NCBI RefSeq assembly: GCF_029760955.1
Contig: NZ_CP121682.1
Span: 6,714,501-6,778,500 of the forward strand
Direction of reading: 5' to 3'
Source: Streptomyces cathayae
GTDB lineage: Bacteria > Actinomycetota > Actinomycetes > Streptomycetales > Streptomycetaceae
DNA: 64,000 bases
The notes under the pieces are model-generated. The model was not told the DNA's origin and did no database searches. It saw only the letters and a list, made by a program, of their open reading frames with translations. Numbering within the stretch: the first letter of the stretch is position 1; each line of letters begins with the position of its first letter. Both the position numbers and the translations under genes were made by a program. Shown one piece after another: positions 13,348 through 22,502 of the stretch.

Positions 13348-16337
13348 GGCTGCACCGGCTCGACATCACCGCCTTCGGCCCCTTCGGCGGCTCACTGACC
13401 GTCGACTTCGACTCACTCTCCGCCGCGGGCCTCTTCCTGCTGCACGGCCCCACCGGCGCCGGAAAGACCTCGATACTCGACGCCGTCTGCTACGCGCTGT
13501 ACGGCTCCGTCCCCGGGGCCCGGCAGAACGGGCAGGGCACAGCGCTGCGCAGCGACCACGCGGCCCCCGCCACCCGCACGGGGGTCACCCTCGAACTCAC
13601 CGTCGCCGGCCGCCGGCTGGAGGTCACCCGGCAGCCGCCCTGGCAGCGCCCGAAGAAACGCGGCACCGGCACGACCCTGGACAAGGCACAGAGTCGGCTG
13701 CGCGAACACGATCCGGTGAGCCGGTCCTGGAAGGACCTCAGCCGCTCCCACCAGGAGATCGGTGAGGAGATCACCCAGCTCCTCGGCATGAGCCGGGAGC
13801 AGTTCTGCCAGGTCGTCCTGCTGCCCCAGGGCGACTTCGCGCGTTTCCTGCGCGCCGACGCGGAGGCGCGCGGCAAACTGCTCGGCCGGCTCTTCGACAC
13901 CCGCCGCTTCGCCGACATGGAGAAGCGCCTGGCCGAACGCCGCCGTGCCGCCGAGTCCCGAGTGCGGGACGGCGACGCCGAACTGCTCGCCGACGCGCAC
14001 CGGATGCAGCAGGCCGCGGGCGGGGCCATGGAGCCGGCAGACCTCGTGCCGGGCGAACCGGGACTGGCCGAGAGCGTGCTGAGTGCGGCCGCCGTGGCCC
14101 GCAGCACCGCCCGCGAACAGCTCACCGTCGCCCGCTGCCGCCTCGCCGCGGCCGAGTCCGCCCAGACCGCCGCCGACCGGTCACTGGACGAGGCACGCGA
14201 ACGGGACCGGTTGCAGCGGCGGTTCGCCGAGGCACGGCAGCGCGCGGCACGGCTGGCGGAGCGGGCCGAGGACCGGCAGGAGGCGCAGACGCGCCTGGAC
14301 CGGTCCCGGAAGGCCGAGACGGTCGCCCCCGCCCTGGAACTGCGGGAGTCCGCCGACGCCGAACACCGGCGGGCGGCCGACGCCGAGGCGGATACCCGCG
14401 CCCTGCTTCCCCCGGCCCTCAGGGACGCGGGTGCGGCCGGGCTCGCGGCCGCCGCCCGCCGGGCCACCGAGGAACTGGGCGGGCTGGAGTCGGCCCGCCG
14501 CGCCGAGCGACGGCTCACGGAACTCCTCGGGGAGCGGGTGGCTCTGGACCGCCAGGAGCGCGCCGACGACGACGCGCTCGACGAGTCCGAGGCGTGGCTC
14601 ACCGGCTGGGAGGAGACCCGCGCCGGCCTCCAGGACCGTATCGAGTCCGCGCAGGAGGCCGCGGCCCGGACCGGTGAGCTCGCCGTGCAACGCGACACCG
14701 CGCACAAGCGGTTGACCGCCGCACGGCTGCGGGACCAGCTGGCCGAGGACACCGAGGACGCCGCCGAACAGGCCCGCGCGGCCCGGGAACGGGCCCTCGA
14801 GGCCAAACAGCACTGGCTCGACCTCAAGGAACAGCGGTTGGCCGGCATCGCCGCCGAACTCGCCGCGGGCCTCACCGACGGCGACCCGTGCGCCGTCTGC
14901 GGTGCCACCGAACACCCCGCCCCCGCCCGCAAGGTCGCCGGCCACGTCGACCGCGAGGCGGAGGAGCGGGCCCTGGCCGCCCACCAGAGTGCCGAGGAGC
15001 ACCGGGCCGACCAGGAAGGCCGTCTCGGCGCCGTACGCGAGGCGCTGGCCGCCGCCGGAGCGGAGGCGGGAGACACGCCGGCCGCCCACCTCGCCCGAGA
15101 AGCGGAGGAGTCGGAGCGGCGGTACGCGCAGGCCCGAGGCGCCGCCTCCGATCTGCACCCCGCCCGGGAACAGCTGCGCCAGGCGGAACACGAACATGAA
15201 CGACGCGTCGCCGCCCAGCGGGAGGCGGCGGTGCGGGCCGCCGCCCGGGCGGGCCACCGGGAGCGGCTGGACCATGAACAGGACGCGCTGGAGGAGGAGT
15301 TGACCCAGGCGCGGGGTGACGCGGACAGCGTGGCCACGCGCGCCGCGCAACTGGAGCGGCACGCCGCACAGTTCACCGACGCCGCCGACGCGGCCCGCGT
15401 CGCCGACGGCACCGCACAGCGGCTCAAGGAGGCCGACGGCCGGCTCGCCGACGCCGCCTTCCGGGCGGGCTTCGCCACCCCGCGGGCGGCGGCCGAGGCA
15501 CTCCTCGACGCGGCCGCCCACCGCGCACTGCAGGACCGGCTGGAGGCCTGGCAGCAGGAGGAGGCCGCCGTACGCGCGGTGCTCGCCGAGCCGGGCACCG
15601 CGGCCGCCGCCCAGCAGCCCCCCGCCGGCCTCACCGTCGCACAGCGCACCGCCGAGGACGCGGACCGCAGGACGCGCGAGGCGGCCTCCGCACGTGATGC
15701 CGCAGCCCGCCGCTGCGCCGAACTCGACCGGCTCTCCGCGCGGGCCACCGCCTCGGCGCGTCGGCTGGCGCCGCTGCGCGAGGAGTACGACCGGGTGGCC
15801 CGCCTGGCAGGCCTCACCGCGGGCACCTCGGCCGACAACGAACGCAGGATGCGCCTGGAGTCCTACGTCCTGGCCGCCCGCCTGGAGCAGGTCGCCGCCG
15901 CGGCGACCGCCCGGCTGCACCGGATGTCCTCCGGCCGCTACACCCTGGTGCACTCCGACGACCGCACCGGGCGCGGGCGCAGCGGCCTCGGACTGCACGT
16001 CGTGGACGCGTGGACCGGCCGGGAGCGGGACACCGCGACCCTCTCGGGCGGCGAGACCTTCTTCGCCTCGCTGGCCCTCGCGCTCGGACTCGCCGACGTC
16101 GTCACCGACGAGGCCGGCGGGGTCCGGCTGGACACCCTCTTCATCGACGAGGGCTTCGGCAGCCTCGACGACCAGACGCTCGACGAGGTCCTGGACGTCC
16201 TGGACTCCCTGCGGGAACGCGACCGCAGCGTGGGCATCGTCAGCCACGTCCCCGACCTGCGCCGCCGGATCCACGCCCAACTCGAGGTGGTGAAGGGCCG
16301 GTCGGGCTCGACGCTGCGGCAGCACGGAGTCACCTGA
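13344..16337 (+). CDS. sbcC: Exonuclease SbcC subunit (SMC-like ATPase)
   Basis: The 997-residue protein has an N-terminal Walker A (HGPTGAGKTS), a long Ala/Arg/Glu-rich coiled coil, and a central zinc-hook Cys pair (GDPCAVCGATEHP, CxxC near residue 515). The C-terminal signature TLSGGETFFASLALALGLAD and Walker B LFIDEGFGSLDD complete it. This is the full Rad50/SbcC architecture. It is encoded directly with SbcD through a 4-nt overlap, so both subunits are made together. Confidence 0.96.
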   Translation: MRLHRLDITAFGPFGGSLTVDFDSLSAAGLFLLHGPTGAGKTSILDAVCYALYGSVPGARQNGQGTALRSDHAAPATRTGVTLELTVAGRRLEVTRQPPWQRPKKRGTGTTLDKAQSRLREHDPVSRSWKDLSRSHQEIGEEITQLLGMSREQFCQVVLLPQGDFARFLRADAEARGKLLGRLFDTRRFADMEKRLAERRRAAESRVRDGDAELLADAHRMQQAAGGAMEPADLVPGEPGLAESVLSAAAVARSTAREQLTVARCRLAAAESAQTAADRSLDEARERDRLQRRFAEARQRAARLAERAEDRQEAQTRLDRSRKAETVAPALELRESADAEHRRAADAEADTRALLPPALRDAGAAGLAAAARRATEELGGLESARRAERRLTELLGERVALDRQERADDDALDESEAWLTGWEETRAGLQDRIESAQEAAARTGELAVQRDTAHKRLTAARLRDQLAEDTEDAAEQARAARERALEAKQHWLDLKEQRLAGIAAELAAGLTDGDPCAVCGATEHPAPARKVAGHVDREAEERALAAHQSAEEHRADQEGRLGAVREALAAAGAEAGDTPAAHLAREAEESERRYAQARGAASDLHPAREQLRQAEHEHERRVAAQREAAVRAAARAGHRERLDHEQDALEEELTQARGDADSVATRAAQLERHAAQFTDAADAARVADGTAQRLKEADGRLADAAFRAGFATPRAAAEALLDAAAHRALQDRLEAWQQEEAAVRAVLAEPGTAAAAQQPPAGLTVAQRTAEDADRRTREAASARDAAARRCAELDRLSARATASARRLAPLREEYDRVARLAGLTAGTSADNERRMRLESYVLAARLEQVAAAATARLHRMSSGRYTLVHSDDRTGRGRSGLGLHVVDAWTGRERDTATLSGGETFFASLALALGLADVVTDEAGGVRLDTLFIDEGFGSLDDQTLDEVLDVLDSLRERDRSVGIVSHVPDLRRRIHAQLEVVKGRSGSTLRQHGVT

Positions 16338-16628
16338 GCCGAGTCCGCGGGCCCACCACAGCAGTCGGGCCTCTCAGGTGTCGCACAGGGTGCGACCAGG
16401 CACGGTGGAGCGGGTGGAATCGGACGGCGGCCCCCTCAGGGCGGCACCGCAGAAGGCACCGCCCTTACGGACGGGCCGCCGACGGCAAGGAGACGGCCTC
16501 CGGCCACGACCGGGCCCGCGAGGCGGGCGGACATCCGTCGGGCTCCTCCCGTCGGGCGACTCCACGGCCCTGGCCCGGCAGGGATATCCACGTGCGCCGG
16601 CCGCCGGCGCCCCTCATGATGGGCGACC

Positions 16629-17513
16629 ATGCCCAAGTTCCCGCACCCCGCCCCCGAAGCCCTCCGCCGTGACCCCCTGCCCCTGCGCGGCCGGACCGCC
16701 CTGGTCACCGGGGCCAGTCGGCGCGCCGGCATCGGGCACGCGGTCGCCCGCCGTCTCGCCGCCCACGGAGCGAGCGTCTATCTCCACCATCACGTCCCGC
16801 ACGACGCCGCCATGCCCTGGGGCGCCGACCGGATCGAGGAGGTGACCGCCTCCGTACGGGAAGCGCTCGGCGACCCCTCGGCGCGGGTGGCCGCCGGACC
16901 GGGCGACCTCGCCGACCCGGACGTCCCCGCCGAACTGCACGCCCGGGCCGCCACCGCGCTCGGCGGGCGGCTCGACATCCTCGTCGCCAACCACGCCCTC
17001 AGCGGCTCCGACGGCGACCTCGACACCGTCGACGCCGCCATGCTCGACGCGCACTGGGCCGTCGACGCCCGCTCGGTGCTGCTGCTCGTCCAGGCCCACG
17101 CCCGGCACCGGGCCGCCCTGCCGCCGCGCACGCCGGGCGGCCGCGTGGTGATGACGACGTCCGGCCAGGACATCGCCGGCGGCATGCCCGGCGAGATCGC
17201 CTACGCCCTGCAGAAGGGCGCGCTCGCCTCCCTCACCCGCTCCCTGGCGACCACGCTCGCCGGGCACGCCGTCACGGTCAACACCGTCAACCCCGGCCCG
17301 GTGGACACGGACTACCTGACCGGCGACGCCTACGAGGCCGTCGCCGCGCGTTTCCCCGGCGGGCGGTGGGGGATGCCCGACGACCCCGCCCGCCTCATCG
17401 CGTGGCTGGCCACGGACGAGGCGATTGGGGTCTCCCCTGCTCGAACGGAGTTGAGAGCTTGGGGAAGGATCACGGGTCAGGTCGTCAACTCCGAAGGGGG
17501 TTTCATGCGCTGA
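16629..17513 (+). CDS. SDR-family oxidoreductase with in-frame repeat insertion
   Basis: The 294-residue Rossmann-fold protein shows a modified nucleotide loop (VTGASRRAGIGHAVA), NHA in place of the NAG strand (VANHALSG), and YALQKGALASL in place of YxxxK with the Tyr and Lys kept. The substrate loop is NTVNPGPVDTDY, and TGQVVNSEGG near the C-terminus is the expected end of a classical SDR. Between LATDEA and ITGQ, about 15 residues (IGVSPARTELRAWGR) have no counterpart in the family and are encoded by a palindromic DNA element. The stop is 10 bp from the convergent DUF885 gene. The substrate is unknown. Confidence 0.85.
   Translation: MPKFPHPAPEALRRDPLPLRGRTALVTGASRRAGIGHAVARRLAAHGASVYLHHHVPHDAAMPWGADRIEEVTASVREALGDPSARVAAGPGDLADPDVPAELHARAATALGGRLDILVANHALSGSDGDLDTVDAAMLDAHWAVDARSVLLLVQAHARHRAALPPRTPGGRVVMTTSGQDIAGGMPGEIAYALQKGALASLTRSLATTLAGHAVTVNTVNPGPVDTDYLTGDAYEAVAARFPGGRWGMPDDPARLIAWLATDEAIGVSPARTELRAWGRITGQVVNSEGGFMR
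17425..17468. repeat. Streptomyces-type palindromic repeat inside an SDR gene
   Basis: The segment from TTGGGGTCTCCCC to GGGGAAGG carries imperfect inverted arms: TCCCC-T-GCTC at 17433-17442 and GAG-A-GC-TT-GGGGA at 17453-17465. I recall very similar CCCCTGCTCGA...GAGCTTGGGG elements scattered in Streptomyces genomes. It adds in-frame codons to the SDR gene. Confidence 0.7.
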
Positions 17514-17523
17514 CCGGGGCCGC

Positions 17524-19212
17524 CTACAGCGCCGACAGTTCGTCCACCAGGTCGTCCAGGCCCAGCGAGCCCTGGGACAGCGCCGCCATGTGCCACGCCT
17601 TGGGGTCGAAGGCGTCGCCGTGCCGCTTGCGGGCGTTCTCCCGGCCGAGCAGCCAGGCCCGCTCGCCGAGTTTGTAGCCGATCGCCTGGCCGGGAATCGT
17701 CAGATAGCGGGTCAGCTCGCTCTCCACGTAGTCCGCGGGACGGCTGCTGTGCGCCCCGAAGAACTCCTCGGCCAGCTCGGGCGTCCAGCGCTCGCCCGGG
17801 TGGAACGGCGAGTCCGCCGGGATCTCCAGCTCCAGGTGCATGCCGATGTCCACGATGACCCGGGCCGCCCGCATCATCTGCGCGTCCAGGTAGCCCAGCC
17901 GCTCCTCCGCGTCCGCGAGGAACCCGAGCTCGTCCATCAGCCGCTCCGCGTACAGAGCCCAGCCCTCGGCGTTGGCGCTCACCATGCCCACGGAGGCCTG
18001 GTAGCGGGACAGGTCCTCGGCCACGTGCGCCCACTGCGCCAGCTGGAGGTGATGGCCGGGGACGCCCTCGTGGTACCAGGTCGACACCAGGTCGTAGACG
18101 GGGAAGCGGGTCAGTCCCATGGTCGGCAGCCAGGTGCGGCCCGGCCGAGAGAAGTCCTCCGACGGAGGCGTGTAGTACGGTGCCGCCGCGCTGCCCGGCG
18201 GGGCGATCCGCGACTCCACCTTCCGTACCCGCTCGGCGAGTTCGAAGTGGGTGCCGTCCAGGGACTCGATCGCCCGGTCCATCACGCCCTGGAGCCACTC
18301 GCGGACCTCGTCGACGCCCTCGATGTGCCGGCCGTGCTCGTCGAGGTGCGCGAGCGCCACCCACGGCGTCTCGGCGCCCGGCAGGATCTTCTCGGCCTCC
18401 TTCCGCATCTCGCCGAGCAGACGGTGGTACTCGGCCCAGCCGTAGGCGTACGCCTCGTCCAGGTCGAGGTCGGTGCCGTTGAAGTACCGGGCCCAGCGGG
18501 CGTACCGCTCCCTGCCCACGGTGTTCGGGGCGCCCTCGATCGAGGGCGCGTACACGTCGCGCATCCAGTCCCGCAGCTCCACCACGGCCGCGGTCGCGGC
18601 GCGGGCGGCCTCGTCCAGTTCGGCGCGCAGCGCGTCCGGTCCCGCCGAGGCGAAGTCCTCGAACCAGCCGCGGCCCTCGCCGGTGTCCGCCCACTCGGTG
18701 AGCTGCCCGACGAACGCGGCGGTCGGCCGCGGAGCCGCGTACCGCTTGCGCTCCAGGCCGAGCGCGAGGGACTCCCGGTAGCCCGCCAGCGCGGCCGGTA
18801 CCGCGCGCAGCCGCTCGGCGACCGCGGCCCAGTCCTCCTCGGTCTGCGTCGGTGTCACGGTGAACACCTCGCGCACCGAGTGGGCGACCGTGCCCAGGTT
18901 GCCGACCGAACGCAGCCCCTCGTCGGCCTCGTACACGGCGATCTCCGCGGTGAGCCGCTCCCGCAGCAGCCGGGCGCAGCGGCGCTCGATGCCGCTGTCC
19001 GCGCCGGGCCGGGCCTCGGCCTCGTCGAGCCGGGCGAGCGTGGCCCGCTGGAGTTCCGCGAGTGCCGCCTGGCCCGCGGGCGAGAGATCGGGCAGACGGC
19101 GGGAACTCTCCTGCACGCCGAGATACGTACCGGTGACCGGGTCGAGGGCGATGAGCTCGTCGACGTAGGCGTCGGCGACCTCGCGGGGCAGCGGGTTGTT
19201 GGTCTGTGACAT
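17524..19212 (-). CDS. DUF885 family putative zinc metallopeptidase-like protein
   Basis: The 562-residue protein matches the DUF885 family, with the metal-binding signature TWYHEGVPGHHLQ near residue 355, the Glu-containing helix NAEGWALYAERL about 35 residues later, and a C-terminal GQAIGYKLGE. The Gly-Val insertion makes an HExxxGHH variant typical of this family. There is no signal peptide, so a cytosolic peptidase-like role is inferred. ATG 19212 is used; ATG 19221 is possible. It is convergent with the SDR gene. Confidence 0.88.
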   Translation of the reverse strand: MSQTNNPLPREVADAYVDELIALDPVTGTYLGVQESSRRLPDLSPAGQAALAELQRATLARLDEAEARPGADSGIERRCARLLRERLTAEIAVYEADEGLRSVGNLGTVAHSVREVFTVTPTQTEEDWAAVAERLRAVPAALAGYRESLALGLERKRYAAPRPTAAFVGQLTEWADTGEGRGWFEDFASAGPDALRAELDEAARAATAAVVELRDWMRDVYAPSIEGAPNTVGRERYARWARYFNGTDLDLDEAYAYGWAEYHRLLGEMRKEAEKILPGAETPWVALAHLDEHGRHIEGVDEVREWLQGVMDRAIESLDGTHFELAERVRKVESRIAPPGSAAAPYYTPPSEDFSRPGRTWLPTMGLTRFPVYDLVSTWYHEGVPGHHLQLAQWAHVAEDLSRYQASVGMVSANAEGWALYAERLMDELGFLADAEERLGYLDAQMMRAARVIVDIGMHLELEIPADSPFHPGERWTPELAEEFFGAHSSRPADYVESELTRYLTIPGQAIGYKLGERAWLLGRENARKRHGDAFDPKAWHMAALSQGSLGLDDLVDELSAL

Positions 19213-19244
19213 GCGGCCCATCCTGGTACGCGGCCCGCCGTCCG

Positions 19245-19736
19245 TCACCCCGTTTGAGCCGAGGGCGAAGACGGCAGCAACGGGCCGCAGTCCCACTGCT
19301 GGAAGATCAGCCGGGTCTCCACGCGCGCGACCTCCCGCCGTGACGTGAACCCGTCCAGCACCAGCCGCTGCAGATCCGCCATGTCCGCGACCGCGACATG
19401 GATCAGATAGTCGTCCGGTCCGGTCAGATGGAAGACGGTCAGTGACTCCGGCAGCGCCCTGATCCGCTCCACGAACGGTCCCACCAGCTCCCGCCGGTGC
19501 GGTCTGACCTGTACCGACAGCAGTGCCTGAAGTCCCCGCCCCAGCTTGGCCGGGTCCAGTTTCAGCCGATGCCCGAGGATCACGCCACAGCGGCGCAGCC
19601 GGGTCACCCGGTCCAGGCAGGTCGACGGCGCGACCCCGACCTGCGCGGCGAGCTCCCGGTACGTCGTCCGGGCGTCGTTCTGCAGCAACCCCAGCAGACG
19701 CAGATCCACCGGATCCAGTACGACGGATTCAGCCAT
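19245..19736 (-). CDS. Lrp/AsnC-family transcriptional regulator
   Basis: The 163-residue protein has an N-terminal HTH (DLRLLGLLQNDARTTYRELAAQVGVAPSTCLDRV) and the RAM effector domain (LLSVQVRPHRRELV, FHLTGPDDYLIHVAVADM). It should sense an amino acid. It is divergent from a trans-sulfuration-type PLP enzyme gene with only 60 bp between them, so it most likely controls that gene and itself. Confidence 0.93.
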   Translation of the reverse strand: MAESVVLDPVDLRLLGLLQNDARTTYRELAAQVGVAPSTCLDRVTRLRRCGVILGHRLKLDPAKLGRGLQALLSVQVRPHRRELVGPFVERIRALPESLTVFHLTGPDDYLIHVAVADMADLQRLVLDGFTSRREVARVETRLIFQQWDCGPLLPSSPSAQTG

Positions 19737-19796
19737 GGGCCGAACGTAGCACGGAGATATCCGCCGACCAGCCCTGCCGTGTTCACCCTTCGGTCC

Positions 19797-21023
19797 ATGG
19801 ACTGGGACAAGGACGCACGCACGCACACGCGCGGCACCACGAGAGCACTCGCCACCGAGGCCGTGCACGCCGGCCGGGACGACCTCGCCCGGCAGGGACT
19901 GCACGCCCCGCCGATCGACCTGTCCACCACCTACCCCTCCTACGACAGCCGCGGCGAGGCCGCCCGCATCGACTCCTTCGCCGCCACCGGCGCGGAACCC
20001 GACGGCCCGCCCGTCTACGGACGGCTCGGCAACCCGACCGTCGCCCGTTTCGAGACCGCACTGGCCCGCCTGGAGGGCACCGAGACAGCGGTCGCGTTCG
20101 CCAGCGGCATGGCCGCGCTCAGCGCCGTCCTGCTGGTGCGCGGCTCCATGGGGCTGCGCCACGTGGTCGCCGTACGCCCCCTGTACGGGTGCAGCGACCA
20201 CCTGCTGACCGCCGGGCTGCTCGGCTCCGAGGTGACGTGGACCGACCCGGCCGGGGTCGCCGACGCGCTGCGCCCGGACACCGGTCTGGTCCTGGTGGAG
20301 TCGCCGGCCAACCCGACCCTCGCCGAGGTCGATCTGCGGGCCGTCGCCCATGCCTGCGGCTCGGTACCGCTGCTCGTCGACAACACCTTCGCCACCCCGG
20401 TCCTCCAGCGTCCGGCCGCGCACGGGGCACGGCTGGTGCTGCACAGCGCCACCAAGTACCTCGGCGGGCACGGCGACGTACTGGCCGGGGTGGTGGCCTG
20501 CGACGAGGAGTTCGCGGGGCGGCTGCGGCAGATACGGTTCGCCACCGGCGGCGTGCTGCACCCGCTGGCGGGCTATCTGCTGCTGCGGGGCCTGTCGACG
20601 CTGCCGGTACGGGTGCGGGCCGCGTCGGCCAACGCCGCCGAACTCGCCCGCCGGCTCGCCGCCGATCCGCGCGTGGCCCGGGTGCACTACCCGCGCATCG
20701 GCGGGGCGATGGTCTCCTTCGAGGTGCACGGGGACCCGCACGAGGTGATCGGCGGGGTACGGCTCGTCACCCCGGCGGTGAGCCTCGGCAGCGTGGACAC
20801 CCTCATCCAGCACCCGGCGTCCATCAGCCACCGCATCGTCGACGCCGACGACCGCAGGGACGCGGGAGTGAGCGACCGGCTGCTGCGGCTGTCGGTCGGC
20901 CTGGAGGACGTCGACGACCTGTGGGCGGACCTGGACGGGGCGCTGGGGGAGCGGACCGGTGCACCGGAGGGCGGCCGCACGGGCGGGACGGCCGACCGGC
21001 CGGAGGCTCCGGCCCGGAACTGA
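19797..21023 (+). CDS. Cys/Met-metabolism PLP enzyme (cystathionine gamma-lyase/methionine gamma-lyase-like)
   Basis: The 408-residue enzyme shows the family hallmarks: VYGRLGNPTVARFE, ASGMAALSAVLL, LVLVESPANPTL, LVDNTFATP, and the PLP lysine in LHSATKYLGGHGD. The C-terminal domain contains LGSVDTLIQHPASISHR. Compared with usual members, the stretch between the conserved VHYP and GGAMVSFE is shortened to two residues, so about 15-20 residues of a loop are missing. It is divergent from an Lrp regulator. The exact reaction (gamma-lyase or gamma-synthase) cannot be told from sequence. ATG 19797 is used. Confidence 0.88.
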   Translation: MDWDKDARTHTRGTTRALATEAVHAGRDDLARQGLHAPPIDLSTTYPSYDSRGEAARIDSFAATGAEPDGPPVYGRLGNPTVARFETALARLEGTETAVAFASGMAALSAVLLVRGSMGLRHVVAVRPLYGCSDHLLTAGLLGSEVTWTDPAGVADALRPDTGLVLVESPANPTLAEVDLRAVAHACGSVPLLVDNTFATPVLQRPAAHGARLVLHSATKYLGGHGDVLAGVVACDEEFAGRLRQIRFATGGVLHPLAGYLLLRGLSTLPVRVRAASANAAELARRLAADPRVARVHYPRIGGAMVSFEVHGDPHEVIGGVRLVTPAVSLGSVDTLIQHPASISHRIVDADDRRDAGVSDRLLRLSVGLEDVDDLWADLDGALGERTGAPEGGRTGGTADRPEAPARN

Positions 21024-21050
21024 GGCGGGGCCGTGCCCCGCGCGGATGCC

Positions 21051-21081
21051 GGACGGTCCGGCGGACACCGCCGGACCGTTC
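21051..21081. terminator. Bidirectional hairpin terminator
   Basis: ACGGTCCGGCGG (21053-21064) and CCGCCGGACCGT (21068-21079) pair perfectly around an ACA loop, with flanking pairs extending the stem. It lies in the 74-bp gap between convergent genes. Confidence 0.8.
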
Positions 21082-21097
21082 TGTCCCGTGTCCCGTG

Positions 21098-22408
21098 TCA
21101 GGGGGCCGGTGGCGCGGTGCTCCACGACCGGTGGCCGGCCGGTGAGCCGTGCTCCCGCCCCTCCCGCGCGTGGCGGGCCCGTGCCGGGTCCAGACGCGCG
21201 GTGACGACGAGGGTGCTCTCCTCGACCTGGTAGTCGAGGGGCAGGCCCAGCCCGCGCATCGCGGCGACCATCCCGGTGTTGGACGCCTGCGTCACGGCGT
21301 AGACGTGGGCGCAGCCCGCCTCGGTGGCCATCGACACCAGCCGGGCCAGGAGTTCGGTGCCGATGCCCCGGCGCTGCCAGGCGTCCTCGACGAGCAGTGC
21401 CACCTCGGTCTCGTCGCCGTCCCACAGCAGATGGCCGAGGCCGACGACGCGGCCGGAGGCGGTCCGTACGGCGAGCGTGCGGCCGAAGCGGGGGCCGAGC
21501 AGGTGATGCAGGTAGCGGTCCGCGTCGCCGACCGGTCCGTGGTACCGCCGGCGCAGGGTCTCGGGCGAGCACCGCTCGTGCATCGCCCGCGCCGCCTCCA
21601 GGTCGCCGGTGTCCGCCCGGCCCACGGTGATGTCGCTGCCCTCGGGCAGGGTGAGGACGTCCTGGCCGTGCGGGACCCGGGGGCCGAGCCGGGCGTCCAG
21701 TTCCACCAGGGCCCGCGCCCGGGCGAACTCGGTGGGCGTGAAGGGCGGATGCGGCCGCTCCACGGTGAGCACGCCGCCCTCCGGGGCGCGCAGCCGCATC
21801 ACGGTGTCCTCCAGGGTCCCCTCCACCGGGACGCCCTCCGGCGCCGGCTGCCCGCCGCCCGGGGCGGCGGGCAGTGAACGGATGGTGCACCGGCCCAGCA
21901 ACTGCCTTAGCGCCAGCGGAATTTCCGCGCCGTCCAGGGCCGTACGTGCGGCGAGTTCCAGCACCCGGGTCGGGGCGTCCACCAGATCGTGGGCGTCGGC
22001 CCGCTCGGTCCAGGTGTCCGTGCCCCCGGCACCCGTCACCGCCGTGGTGAGGCCGGTGGCGGTCAGGCCGGCCGGGGCGCGCAGCAGGAACTCGTCGACC
22101 GTGGCCTCGCCCAGCGGGTGCGTCTGCAGGCTCAGGATGTCGACCCGGTGCTCGGCCAGCGCCGTGCACAGTGCGGCCAGCGCGCCCGGTTCGTCCCGTA
22201 CCGTCGTCCGCATCCGCCACAGGGTGCTCTCCGGGGACCGGCTTTCCGCGGCCCCGTCGGTATCGGGTGCGGGCGGTGCGTGACCGTGGCGGCGTGCCCA
22301 CCAACTGTGGAACGCCGCCGTGAAGCGCGTGGTCGGTTCTCCCCCCGGATGTCCCTGCGCGGGACGGCCGTGCCGGGTGTACGTCATGTCGGACCTGTCT
22401 CGGCTCAT
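21098..22408 (-). CDS. ACT-GNAT fusion: N-acetyltransferase with N-terminal ACT-like domain
   Basis: The 436-residue protein begins with about 60 low-complexity residues. An ACT-like segment follows (MRTTVRDEPGALAALCTALAEHRVDILSLQTH, then VDEFLLRAP, residues about 65-115). From about residue 250 a GNAT domain has ITVGRADTGDLEAARAMHERCSPETLRRRY and the acetyl-CoA loop DAWQRRGIGTELLARL. ACT domains bind amino acids, so acetylation controlled by an amino acid is a reasonable inference. The substrate is unknown. It ends at a shared terminator. Confidence 0.82.
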   Translation of the reverse strand: MSRDRSDMTYTRHGRPAQGHPGGEPTTRFTAAFHSWWARRHGHAPPAPDTDGAAESRSPESTLWRMRTTVRDEPGALAALCTALAEHRVDILSLQTHPLGEATVDEFLLRAPAGLTATGLTTAVTGAGGTDTWTERADAHDLVDAPTRVLELAARTALDGAEIPLALRQLLGRCTIRSLPAAPGGGQPAPEGVPVEGTLEDTVMRLRAPEGGVLTVERPHPPFTPTEFARARALVELDARLGPRVPHGQDVLTLPEGSDITVGRADTGDLEAARAMHERCSPETLRRRYHGPVGDADRYLHHLLGPRFGRTLAVRTASGRVVGLGHLLWDGDETEVALLVEDAWQRRGIGTELLARLVSMATEAGCAHVYAVTQASNTGMVAAMRGLGLPLDYQVEESTLVVTARLDPARARHAREGREHGSPAGHRSWSTAPPAP

Positions 22409-22502
22409 GCGGCCACTGTGAAGGAATCGTGTTTCGCGGCCGCCAACACGCCATGACTGTCGAGTAAAGAGTTCTTATGGGGCTTATGGTCCGCTTGTCG
22501 CC

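Noticed and set aside
13490..15838. 782-codon open frame on the minus strand
   Set aside because: It is a GC-bias shadow of sbcC: Ser/Arg/Ala-only composition, no domain, and the opposite strand encodes a complete SbcC.
19245..22454. A single minus-strand frame covering the Lrp gene and far upstream
   Set aside because: Only the last 163 codons are the Lrp regulator. The rest lies over the plus-strand PLP gene and the ACT-GNAT gene, with no coding character.
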